A stretch of 25,600 bases of DNA from Bacteroidales bacterium. Lineage in GTDB: Bacteria > Bacteroidota > Bacteroidia > Bacteroidales > VadinHA17. Shown one piece after another: positions 1 through 7,300 of this stretch (its first letter is position 1; each line of letters opens with the position of its first letter). The position numbers and the translations under genes are program-made. The stretch lies in assembly GCA_017882245.1 (NCBI GenBank), contig JADGPV010000090.1, forward strand, positions 1 through 25,600. Direction: 5' to 3'. Under the pieces are notes generated by a model. It searched no databases and had not been told where the DNA came from. It was given only the letters and a program-made list of their open reading frames with translations.

Positions 1-1710
1 AGCGGATACTCAGGGTTAAGTAACGATATTTCCGTGAATTTCTGGAAGCTATTCGGCGGTGCAACAACCACTTACGGAAACCTATGCTGGCCTGCCGGAC
101 TGGAGGCAGTGAGGCTGACAATGGGTGAGATAAAACATAATGTGCCATGGGATCTTGCCAACGCTCAGCTGGTGGTCATCTGGGGAAAAAACTCTGCTGA
201 AACAAATGTTCAGGAGATGATCCATGTCGACAGGGCAAGGAAAAATGGTGCAAAAGTGGTTGTCATTGATCCGCGAAGGACACCTACCGCCGATAAGGCA
301 GATATTCTTTTACGCCCGAAGCCCGGAACGGATGCCGCCCTGGCCCTGGCAATTGCAAAGGTGATAATTGACAGGGGATTGACTGACCCAAACTTCATAA
401 AGAAGTACGTCTACGGTTATGAGAGGTTCGCAGCTTCTCTTAAAATTTCTCCTTCCGAAGCGGAAAAGATCACGGGTATTCCGGCCAGCATGATCGAAGA
501 GCTTGCTGTTATGATCGGGAAGACAGAAAGGGTGACCATCGTGGCTGGTTATGGTCTGCAGAGATATACAAACGGAGGTCAGACTATACGCTCGGTACTT
601 GCTATCCCTGTCATCACCGGGAAGATAGGACGGGCAGGATGCGGCTTCAACTTTGCCAACCTGCAGAGCTACATATTTGATAAGCCAAGAGAACCTCTGA
701 GCTACTATCCCGATGATGAGCATGATAAGCCTTTTAGGAGAGCTTTGCCAATAACTGCGTTCGGAAGAGAACTCTTTACCCTCAGGGATCCTGGCATTGA
801 AGTGGCATGGATCGAAAGGGGCAATCCTGTCACACAACTTCCCGGCAGCAACGAGGTGGTCAGGGCCTTAAAAGCAATTCCTTTCAAGGTAGTCGTTGAC
901 CAGTTCCTGACAGATACCGCTGCTTTAGCTGACATTATACTTCCGGCAAAGGGAATGTTTGAACAGGCTGATGTCATAAGCTCATACTGGAGTCCTTATG
1001 TGCAGTACAAACCTGCGCTGATTGACCTTCCGGGCGAAGTAATGCCGGAGAGCGAGATCTATTTCCGTTTGGCCGGAAAGATGGGGATGAATGTTACCGG
1101 AACCTCCGGCATACCTTCACCTCAGGAATATGACAAATGGCTTGCTGAGCGCGTTGGAGACACTGAGGGATGCTCCCTGCAGCAGCTGAAAGAGGCTCCC
1201 CGTATTCCTCAGCAAGTCGAGGAGCTGGCTTATAGTGACAGAAAATTCAGCACTGAATCCGGTAAGATAGAACTGTGGTCCGACACTGCGGTGAAGCTGT
1301 GGGGTGTCGCTCCATTACCATCATATGATCCTCCTGACGATTTCAACGAGGCGCATCTGCCTTTCAGGCTTATGACGCCCTGTAATGCCTCCCGCATTCA
1401 TTCACAATTCGGTAATCTTGAGATGATCAGGTACGTAACGGATAAGCCTGTGTGGGAGATCTCTGTCACTGACGCCCGCAAGTTAGGATTGAAGAATGGC
1501 GACATTATCAGGGTTTTCAATTCCAACGACGTGGTCAGGGGAAGAGTGAAAATCACTGCACGGGTAAGGAGCGGCACAATTGTATTTCCAAACGGTGTCT
1601 GGCTGAACGAAGGAGGAGGAGTGAACGCACTTATCACACCTTCAGAAACAGATATGGGCCATGGCGCAGCCTTTCATAACACAAGGGTAGGAGTCGAAAA
1701 AGCATCATGA
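1..1710 (+). CDS. Molybdopterin oxidoreductase catalytic subunit (5' partial)
   Basis: The reading frame is open from the first base, so the gene starts outside the window. The first in-frame start-like codon (GTG at 34) lies inside the conserved domain and is not the start. At least 569 residues are visible. The N-terminal [4Fe-4S] domain is missing. The Cys encoded at 85-87, in NLCWPAG, sits where the family's molybdenum-ligand Cys or Sec is expected. A typical molybdopterin-binding middle part follows (VVIWGKN, VVIDPRRTPTADKAD, WIERGNPVTQLPG). The C-terminal dinucleotide-binding domain begins near FRLMTPCNASRIHSQFGN. The next gene overlaps by ATGA and encodes Fe-S and membrane subunits, so this is the catalytic subunit of a membrane-bound DMSO/thiosulfate/polysulfide-reductase-like complex. 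The substrate cannot be told from the sequence. Confidence 0.9.
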   Translation, partial: SGYSGLSNDISVNFWKLFGGATTTYGNLCWPAGLEAVRLTMGEIKHNVPWDLANAQLVVIWGKNSAETNVQEMIHVDRARKNGAKVVVIDPRRTPTADKADILLRPKPGTDAALALAIAKVIIDRGLTDPNFIKKYVYGYERFAASLKISPSEAEKITGIPASMIEELAVMIGKTERVTIVAGYGLQRYTNGGQTIRSVLAIPVITGKIGRAGCGFNFANLQSYIFDKPREPLSYYPDDEHDKPFRRALPITAFGRELFTLRDPGIEVAWIERGNPVTQLPGSNEVVRALKAIPFKVVVDQFLTDTAALADIILPAKGMFEQADVISSYWSPYVQYKPALIDLPGEVMPESEIYFRLAGKMGMNVTGTSGIPSPQEYDKWLAERVGDTEGCSLQQLKEAPRIPQQVEELAYSDRKFSTESGKIELWSDTAVKLWGVAPLPSYDPPDDFNEAHLPFRLMTPCNASRIHSQFGNLEMIRYVTDKPVWEISVTDARKLGLKNGDIIRVFNSNDVVRGRVKITARVRSGTIVFPNGVWLNEGGGVNALITPSETDMGHGAAFHNTRVGVEKAS

Positions 1711-3047
1711 GAAGAGGATTTGAATTTGATGCCGCACTTTGTGTTGACTGCAGGGCCTGCAATGCTGCATGCATGCTCGAAAACGGTTTTCAGCCCGGGA
1801 CAAGAAATATTTATTCCTGGAACAGAGAGGCGTTACCTCTCTTCAGGGTAATTAATCTATCATTAGCCTGCAACCATTGTAAGAAACCAGCCTGCCTTGA
1901 AGGGTGCCCGGCAAAAGCTTACACCGTTGACAGCACAGGCGCGGTTATACATCACCAGGAGAGATGCATGGGATGCAGCTACTGTACATGGAGATGCCCT
2001 TATGACTCACCAAAAATAAATGAAGAAAAGGGGTTTATCGAGAAATGCCATTTATGCACTGACAGGGCTGCTGAGGACATTGAACCGGCATGTGTCACGG
2101 CCTGTCCCACAGGTGCGCTAAGGGTGACGGAGCTTGATGATTTTCCTCCTGCCGTTGCAGACTGGTTCCCCGAAACAGGAATAAAACCTTCCGTTAAGCT
2201 TAATGGTATAACGGAAATGTCCGGACCCATTATTTTACCTGTTGAAGAGGACCCGGGAGAGGAAGAATACAGTTTCCCTGTGCCTGTTACAAAACTTATC
2301 AGGGAGTGGAGTCTGCTGGTCTTCTCTTTGCTCGTGATTGCAGCATCTTCCCTGTTAGTTGCATATGCCATATCAGACACTGGTGCGTCAAGGTTCCTTC
2401 CTGCCATAATGCTTACAGGTGCACTGATTATTTCCTTTGCTCATCTCGGCGTACGTACCCGCGCGTGGAGAGCCGTCCTCAATGTCATCTCATCACCGTT
2501 GAGTCGTGAAATTGTAATGGTGATATTACTGACCATCCTTGCTTATTTGAACTGGCTCAGACCGGGGATGATACACATCTTCATGCTGGCCATTGCAGCA
2601 CTGTTAACCCTGATATCCGTTGATATGGTTTATTTTGCCTCAGACAGATCGGCAGCTCTGAAGCTGCACAGCGGACAGGCGTTCTTCTCGGGTATATTCA
2701 TAGCCACATGGTTCATTGTGCCTGAAACTATTTTTCTGGTCTTTTCTCTGCTGGCTGCCATCTCTGTCATAATCAGATACCGGTCAGCTGAAAAGGACAG
2801 GCTCATCCAGTCACTCTATTATTTCAGGGCTCTCTCAATTCCTCTTGTGTTTCTCCTGCTTTACCCGGGCAGCGATATCACCACCACTGTTGCGGAGATA
2901 GTATTTTTTGCAGGTATTGCAGCAGACAGGGCATTATTTTTCGACGACTTCCATCCGGTCAATTTAAAAGAAACGATTTCAGAACATTTCTATCATGAAT
3001 ATGAAAAGGAAAGAGATAAACAGCGCGAGAACTCCGGTATATCGTGA
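1707..3047 (+). CDS. Fused 4Fe-4S electron-transfer and membrane-anchor subunit (DmsB-DmsC-like)
   Basis: The 446-residue protein has two parts. Residues 1-145 are a DmsB/PsrB-type ferredoxin domain with sixteen Cys in four groups (12, 15, 18, 22; 55, 58, 63, 67; 87, 90, 93, 97; 114, 117, 129, 133), enough for four [4Fe-4S] clusters. From about residue 195 to 420 it is very hydrophobic, with around eight membrane segments, like the DmsC anchor that exchanges electrons with quinone. In most characterised complexes these are two proteins; here they are fused. The ATG at 1707 overlaps the previous stop as ATGA, implying translational coupling. No signal peptide or Tat motif is seen on this subunit. 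It would pass electrons between the quinone pool and the molybdenum subunit. Confidence 0.9.
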   Translation: MRRGFEFDAALCVDCRACNAACMLENGFQPGTRNIYSWNREALPLFRVINLSLACNHCKKPACLEGCPAKAYTVDSTGAVIHHQERCMGCSYCTWRCPYDSPKINEEKGFIEKCHLCTDRAAEDIEPACVTACPTGALRVTELDDFPPAVADWFPETGIKPSVKLNGITEMSGPIILPVEEDPGEEEYSFPVPVTKLIREWSLLVFSLLVIAASSLLVAYAISDTGASRFLPAIMLTGALIISFAHLGVRTRAWRAVLNVISSPLSREIVMVILLTILAYLNWLRPGMIHIFMLAIAALLTLISVDMVYFASDRSAALKLHSGQAFFSGIFIATWFIVPETIFLVFSLLAAISVIIRYRSAEKDRLIQSLYYFRALSIPLVFLLLYPGSDITTTVAEIVFFAGIAADRALFFDDFHPVNLKETISEHFYHEYEKERDKQRENSGIS

Positions 3048-4170
3048 TGCCGGCTTTGAACTGCCTGATGCCGGAACAACATCTGACGCATTTGCAGCTG
3101 AGACTGATCATGAAAGAGAACCTGATCTGTACATCTATTCAAGATACCGTAACCCTACCGTAGTCGCTACCGAGGAAGCTGTGATGGCAACAGAGGGTTC
3201 TGGCTGGGCCCTTCTGGCTCAGTCAGGCATGGCTGCAATAGACATCTCTCTGTCAATCTTCCAGGAATCCGGCAGAAAAAGCAGGTGGCTCTTCTTCTCC
3301 GAAATATACGGAGGGACACTTTCATATATAGCCAGCATTCTTGAGAAGCGCCGCGGTTTGAAAATCGATTTCTTCAAACCCACAGGTGCAGATTACGATT
3401 ATGAACTTTTGGAGAGAACAATTTCAGAAGCAAAGCCTGATCTTGTTTATTTTGAAACCATATCGAATCCTCTCCTTATTGTTGCTGAAGGAAGGAGGAT
3501 CATTCAGCTGGCAAAAAAATACGGGGCAAGAGTCATAATAGATAATACCTTCGCCACGCCTCTGTTATGGAAGCCGCTTGATTACGGTGCTGACATCGTT
3601 ATCCATAGCGCCACCAAGTATCTGTCAGGACACGGCAACCTCACGGCAGGCGTGATATGTGGTAATGATAAGGAACTGATGAAGAGTGCAATAGAGTACC
3701 GTAAGTTCGTGGGTCATATGCTGTCGCCTGATGATGCCTACAGACTGCAGACACAACTGTCTACTTTTCAGCTTCGTTTCAGGCAGCAGTGTGATAATGC
3801 AGCTAAAGTGGCAGCAGTGCTGTATTCATCTCCGGAGGTCAGCAGTGTTCTCTATCCGGGTCTTGATACCCATGTCACCCATAAAGCGGCTAAGGACCTT
3901 ACAGGCGGCAGAGGCTACGGTGCCATTGTGACCTTTGACCTCAGAGGCGATACAAAAGATGAGAAGAGGGCGAGACGTGACAGGTTCATAGCAGCAGTTT
4001 ATCCTGATATAAGGTTAATACCCACACTTGGCGACGCATGTACAATCCTGATGCCTGTGGAGTCAGTATGGGGCGTTAAGTACCCCGAGCCGGGACTGAT
4101 CCGGATGTCAATGGGTTTTGAACCAGGGGAAGAAATAATAGAAGTAATCAGTCGCGGACTCCGGTCCTGA
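2995..4170 (+). CDS. Cys/Met-metabolism PLP-dependent enzyme
   Basis: This 391-residue member of the cystathionine gamma-synthase / methionine gamma-lyase / O-acetylhomoserine sulfhydrylase fold has the family motifs YSRYRNPT (48-55), EIYGGT (103-108), IIDNTFATP (181-189) and HSATKYLSGHGN, with Lys208 the expected PLP Schiff-base lysine. It starts at 2995, inside the previous gene (53-base overlap). An ATG two codons later (3001) is equally possible. The overlap must be real, because conserved N-terminal sequence (TPVYRDAGF) already begins before 3047. The reaction (lyase, synthase or sulfhydrylase) is not decided by these motifs. Tight linkage to a molybdenum oxidoreductase suggests sulfur-compound metabolism, which is inference. 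Confidence 0.9.
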   Translation: MNMKRKEINSARTPVYRDAGFELPDAGTTSDAFAAETDHEREPDLYIYSRYRNPTVVATEEAVMATEGSGWALLAQSGMAAIDISLSIFQESGRKSRWLFFSEIYGGTLSYIASILEKRRGLKIDFFKPTGADYDYELLERTISEAKPDLVYFETISNPLLIVAEGRRIIQLAKKYGARVIIDNTFATPLLWKPLDYGADIVIHSATKYLSGHGNLTAGVICGNDKELMKSAIEYRKFVGHMLSPDDAYRLQTQLSTFQLRFRQQCDNAAKVAAVLYSSPEVSSVLYPGLDTHVTHKAAKDLTGGRGYGAIVTFDLRGDTKDEKRARRDRFIAAVYPDIRLIPTLGDACTILMPVESVWGVKYPEPGLIRMSMGFEPGEEIIEVISRGLRS

Positions 4171-4833
4171 TCACCAGGCTACAGGCTCTATGCCCCTTGC
4201 CACAAGCCAATCGTTGCATTTGCTGAAGTGCGAACACCCGAAGAATCCGCGTGATGCAGAAAGGGGTGAAGGGTGTACTGTTTTAAGTATAAGATGGCGC
4301 GACGGATCTATGGAGGCTCCCTTGTTCTGGGCATAACTGCCCCAGAGCATAAAGACTATATTATCCCTGTCGCGGTTCAAGGCACTGATTGCAGCATCTG
4401 TAAATCTTTCCCAGCCTTTGTTCTCATGAGACAAAGCCTGATGAGCCCTGACGGTAAGGATAGCATTGAGAAGAAGCACACCCTGCCGGGCCCAGCGCTC
4501 AAGATTTCCGGATCGTGGCATCGGAACACCCATATCTCTCTGAAGCTCCTTGAAAATATTGATAAGGCTGGGAGGGAACTCAGTTCCGTCAGTTACTGAA
4601 AAGCATAATCCATGAGCCTGTCCGATGTTGTGATACGGATCCTGACCTATAATGACGACTTTCACCTTATCGAAAGGACAGAGGTCAAAGGCATTGAATA
4701 TCCTGTTAGCGGGCGGAAAGACCTGTCGTGTGCGGTACTCCTCCCTGACAAACTGTGTCAGCGAAATAAAATATTCCCTGTCAAATTCACTTTTGAGCTT
4801 CTCTTTCCAGCCTGCTTCGATTTTGACATCCAT
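4171..4833 (-). CDS. ung: Uracil-DNA glycosylase
   Basis: The 220-residue family 1 UDG removes uracil from DNA in base-excision repair. It has the water-activating motif GQDPYH (63-68, catalytic Asp65), LLLNAILTVRAHQALSH (120-136), and the DNA-intercalation motif HPSPLSASRGF (from His187). Length is normal for the family. It lies 36 bases downstream of the GNAT gene on the same strand and may be the last gene of that transcript, though its function is unrelated housekeeping. Its stop codon directly abuts the stop codon of the convergent PLP-enzyme gene, with no base between them. Confidence 0.97.
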   Translation of the reverse strand: MDVKIEAGWKEKLKSEFDREYFISLTQFVREEYRTRQVFPPANRIFNAFDLCPFDKVKVVIIGQDPYHNIGQAHGLCFSVTDGTEFPPSLINIFKELQRDMGVPMPRSGNLERWARQGVLLLNAILTVRAHQALSHENKGWERFTDAAISALNRDRDNIVFMLWGSYAQNKGASIDPSRHLILKTVHPSPLSASRGFFGCSHFSKCNDWLVARGIEPVAW

Positions 4834-4869
4834 AGAGTTATTGCTGAAGAATTACCGCTTAAAACCCTG

Positions 4870-5349
4870 TCACAGGACCTTCCTGTAAACAAGTTTTGGG
4901 TCGTCAGGACCATAGAATTCCCGAAGTGTTGCTTCGAGCTCATAGCTGTTTTTCTGATAGAAGTATCTCGTCGGTTCATAAAGAGGCCGGCCTGAGGTCT
5001 CAATCCAAAGGACCTTTCCTCCCAGCGACCTGACTCTCTCCTCTACTGCCTTGAGTATCATTGATCCGTAATGCTTCTTCCTGTATTCTTCCATAATGGC
5101 TATCCAGTAAAGTTCCCATGAATGAACTGAGGAAGGATTGGGTCCGAAGTTTGCAAAGCCAATGACCCTGCCCTCGTCGATCAGACGTATCCAGTAATAG
5201 CCGCTCTTCTCCTGACCTTTTTCAAAAGTCTCGTCAGCCAGTGTCAGGGCTACCTCGATCTCAAAATCATAAAAATATCCTGATGATGAAAGTATTTTCT
5301 CAAGAGCAGGTCTGTCTGCGGGGGTGATGTCAAATGATACTTCAGGCAT
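4870..5349 (-). CDS. GNAT family N-acetyltransferase
   Basis: The protein has 159 residues. The frame is open upstream to 5520, but that part only shadows the preceding ATP-grasp gene. The ATG at 5349, four bases after that gene's stop, gives a compact GNAT domain starting MPEVSFDITPADRPAL. The acetyl-CoA-binding segment is in YRKKHYGSMIL (89-99), a variant of the Q/RxxGxG/A loop, after the beta-4 strand SWELYWIAI. A late aromatic motif YFYQKNSYE (119-127) is typical of the fold. At 159 residues it looks much shorter than the AblB acetyltransferase that makes N-epsilon-acetyl-beta-lysine in methanogens, so AblB identity is not claimed. Position as fourth gene after lysine 2,3-aminomutase and two ATP-grasp ligases suggests it acetylates their product. 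Confidence 0.88.
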   Translation of the reverse strand: MPEVSFDITPADRPALEKILSSSGYFYDFEIEVALTLADETFEKGQEKSGYYWIRLIDEGRVIGFANFGPNPSSVHSWELYWIAIMEEYRKKHYGSMILKAVEERVRSLGGKVLWIETSGRPLYEPTRYFYQKNSYELEATLREFYGPDDPKLVYRKVL

Positions 5350-5353
5350 TGGG

Positions 5354-6316
5354 TTATTTATTGAGGTCCTTGATGATATCTCTGATGATTTCCCTGTAGC
5401 TGTAACCGGCATGAACACCTGCCGAAATAAATCCGCTGCCGGGTGAGATGCATGGGTTAGCGTTGACTTCGAGCACATAAACATTCTCATCGTCATCAAC
5501 ACGCATGTCAACGCGGGCATATCCCTTCAATCCGAAAGTTTGCCAGCATCCAAACACGGCATCACGGAGATTATTCATCAGCCTCGGCCTGAGGTCTTCC
5601 GGAAAATTACGCTTGCTGTTCTCATACTGGAATGATCCTTCGATCCATTTCGCCTTGTAGCTTACAATTCTCGGAATGTCATCAGTGTAACCGTGGAATA
5701 TCATTTCAGCAGGAGGCAACATCTCCGGACCTGCCGGACCTGCCTTGACGCTAACATTGAATTCGCGGCCGTCAATGAAATCCTCAATGAACCAGTGGCG
5801 GTCATTTTTATCCCTTACTATTTCCGGCAGAACGCCGTTGAATGTAAAAACCGAGTCTTCGGTTATACCCAGCGAACCATCTTCCCAGACTGGTTTCAGA
5901 ATGTATTTTTTGCCTTTGATGAGCTTATCCGCCTCGGAAACATTATATCCACCAGCAACAGGTATACCATTGGATTTCATTATCTTACGGGCAAGCACCT
6001 TACTGCTGGTGACAAAGGTAGCTTCAACCGAGCACCCGGTATAAGGTATGTGATACATGTTCAGAAGTGCCGGAATGAAATACAGGATCTCAGCTTTGTT
6101 TCCTACAGACTCGACCAGGTTAAAAACAAATTCATAACCTTGTCCGCTTATCTGCACTATCTCCCTGAAGAAATCATCAGTAATGCCCCTTCTCGATACA
6201 TCATATTCAAGCTCCTTCAGTATCTGCTCAATGAAATTTACCTGGTCAAGTACATCCAGTTCGTCAGGGAGAGCATCAGAAGCCGGCTCATTGTATATTA
6301 TCAGGCATTTTTTCAT
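5354..6316 (-). CDS. ATP-grasp ligase, D-Ala-D-Ala ligase-like (second of pair)
   Basis: The 320-residue protein starts at ATG 6316; a GTG at 6319 directly upstream is also possible and overlaps the previous stop by one base. ATP-grasp features are VFNLVES (64-70, matching the N-terminal region of Ddl), the nucleotide-binding KPVWEDGSLGI (141-151), FIEDFIDGREFNVSV (176-190), and the metal-binding EVNANPCISPGSG (283-295). Such enzymes activate a carboxylate as acyl phosphate and join it to an amine. It is divergent from true Ddl: the substrate loops differ, and a D-Ala-D-Ala function is unlikely for two such genes next to an aminomutase. It is only distantly similar to the upstream ATP-grasp gene, so the pair probably catalyse different steps. 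Confidence 0.88.
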   Translation of the reverse strand: MKKCLIIYNEPASDALPDELDVLDQVNFIEQILKELEYDVSRRGITDDFFREIVQISGQGYEFVFNLVESVGNKAEILYFIPALLNMYHIPYTGCSVEATFVTSSKVLARKIMKSNGIPVAGGYNVSEADKLIKGKKYILKPVWEDGSLGITEDSVFTFNGVLPEIVRDKNDRHWFIEDFIDGREFNVSVKAGPAGPEMLPPAEMIFHGYTDDIPRIVSYKAKWIEGSFQYENSKRNFPEDLRPRLMNNLRDAVFGCWQTFGLKGYARVDMRVDDDENVYVLEVNANPCISPGSGFISAGVHAGYSYREIIRDIIKDLNK

Positions 6317-6318
6317 CA

Positions 6319-7293
6319 CTATGGAAGTCCGTACCTTTTCCTGGCTGAATTCATAATCATCTCCATCAGGGAATCGAACCCTGTCCCATTAAGGCGTGAC
6401 AGTATTGGAAGGTCAGAATGTATCGGATTTAGTCCAGCAAGAGGATTGGCTTCAATAAAGCAGATTCTTCCGTTTCTGTCTGCCTTCATGTCGACACGGC
6501 AGGCATCCACAGCGTTGAGCGCGTGCCATGCACCTAACGCCACTTCGTTGCATTCCTGCCTGCAAGCATCGTCGATGGGTATATACCGGACGATATCCTG
6601 GTAATTCTCCTTGACATCGACGGAATAGGGCAGGTTATCCTTGCAGATAACTTCCATTCCTCCGACCACTTTTACATCAATGTCATTTCCGGTAACTCCG
6701 ACAGTAAACTCTCTTCCCGGCAGGTACTCTTCAATAAGAACAGGCTGATGGTATTTCTCCAGCAGTTCTGTCACAAGGGTCACAAGCGAATCATGATCAT
6801 GGACCACGCTTCTTGTTGTGATGCCTTTGCCGGTCCCTTCCGCAACCGGCTTGACGAACAGAGGATAAGAAAGTGATGAAGCATTATCAATGTCACGGGC
6901 TTTTGCAACTATTATGCCCGGGCTCACCGGCACACCGGCAGCTTCAACCACCAGGCGGGCAAGATATTTATTGAGAGAGACACCCATGACCACCGGTCCG
7001 CTGAATACGTACGGTATCCTGTACTGATCTAGAATGGCAGGCACTACTGACTCGCGGCCATCACCATATAAACCTTCAGCGATGTTGAACACCATATCCC
7101 ATTTCTTGCCTGCAGCAAGTTTCTCCACAAGTTCAAAGATGTTACCTATGCGTTCGGTTTCATAGCCGAGACGGCCAAGCACCGCCTCCAGGGCAGCAAC
7201 TGTTTCTTCCTTGTCAAATTCAGCTGTTTCATCCATGGTATAACCGCGTTCGAGATACCACGAACGAAGGTCATACGTGAGCCCGATCCTCAT
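6319..7293 (-). CDS. ATP-grasp ligase, D-Ala-D-Ala ligase-like (first of pair)
   Basis: The 324-residue protein has the Ddl-type layout: VFNIAEGLYGDGRES (68-82), the glycine-rich ATP loop KPVAEGTGKGI (148-158), IEEYLPGREFTVGV (187-200), CRVDMKAD (265-272) and the metal-ligand motif EANPLAGLNP (281-290). The FNIAEG motif and the ending LNPIHSDLP set it apart from housekeeping Ddl enzymes. The start ATG at 7293 lies 7 bases after the lysine 2,3-aminomutase stop, and its TAG stop touches the next gene, so the genes are almost certainly one transcript. Predicted role (inference): ATP-dependent amide bond formation using beta-lysine or a product made from it. Confidence 0.88.
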   Translation of the reverse strand: MRIGLTYDLRSWYLERGYTMDETAEFDKEETVAALEAVLGRLGYETERIGNIFELVEKLAAGKKWDMVFNIAEGLYGDGRESVVPAILDQYRIPYVFSGPVVMGVSLNKYLARLVVEAAGVPVSPGIIVAKARDIDNASSLSYPLFVKPVAEGTGKGITTRSVVHDHDSLVTLVTELLEKYHQPVLIEEYLPGREFTVGVTGNDIDVKVVGGMEVICKDNLPYSVDVKENYQDIVRYIPIDDACRQECNEVALGAWHALNAVDACRVDMKADRNGRICFIEANPLAGLNPIHSDLPILSRLNGTGFDSLMEMIMNSARKRYGLP

Positions 7294-7300
7294 CGCTCAG

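Noticed and set aside
4870..5520. Longer 216-residue start for the GNAT gene
   Set aside because: The extra N-terminal part is an alternative-frame reading of the ATP-grasp gene and has no GNAT-like sequence; ATG 5349 follows the previous stop by four bases.
5693..6604. Plus-strand 303-residue open frame opposite the ATP-grasp genes
   Set aside because: It is a mirror of two well-supported ATP-grasp genes, shows no domain or start signal and has shadow-type composition.
5354..7293. Housekeeping D-Ala-D-Ala ligase assignment (ddl) for the ATP-grasp pair
   Set aside because: Two divergent copies beside an aminomutase, no cell-wall genes nearby, and the motifs FNIAEG, EANPLAGLNP and EVNANPCI differ from typical Ddl.
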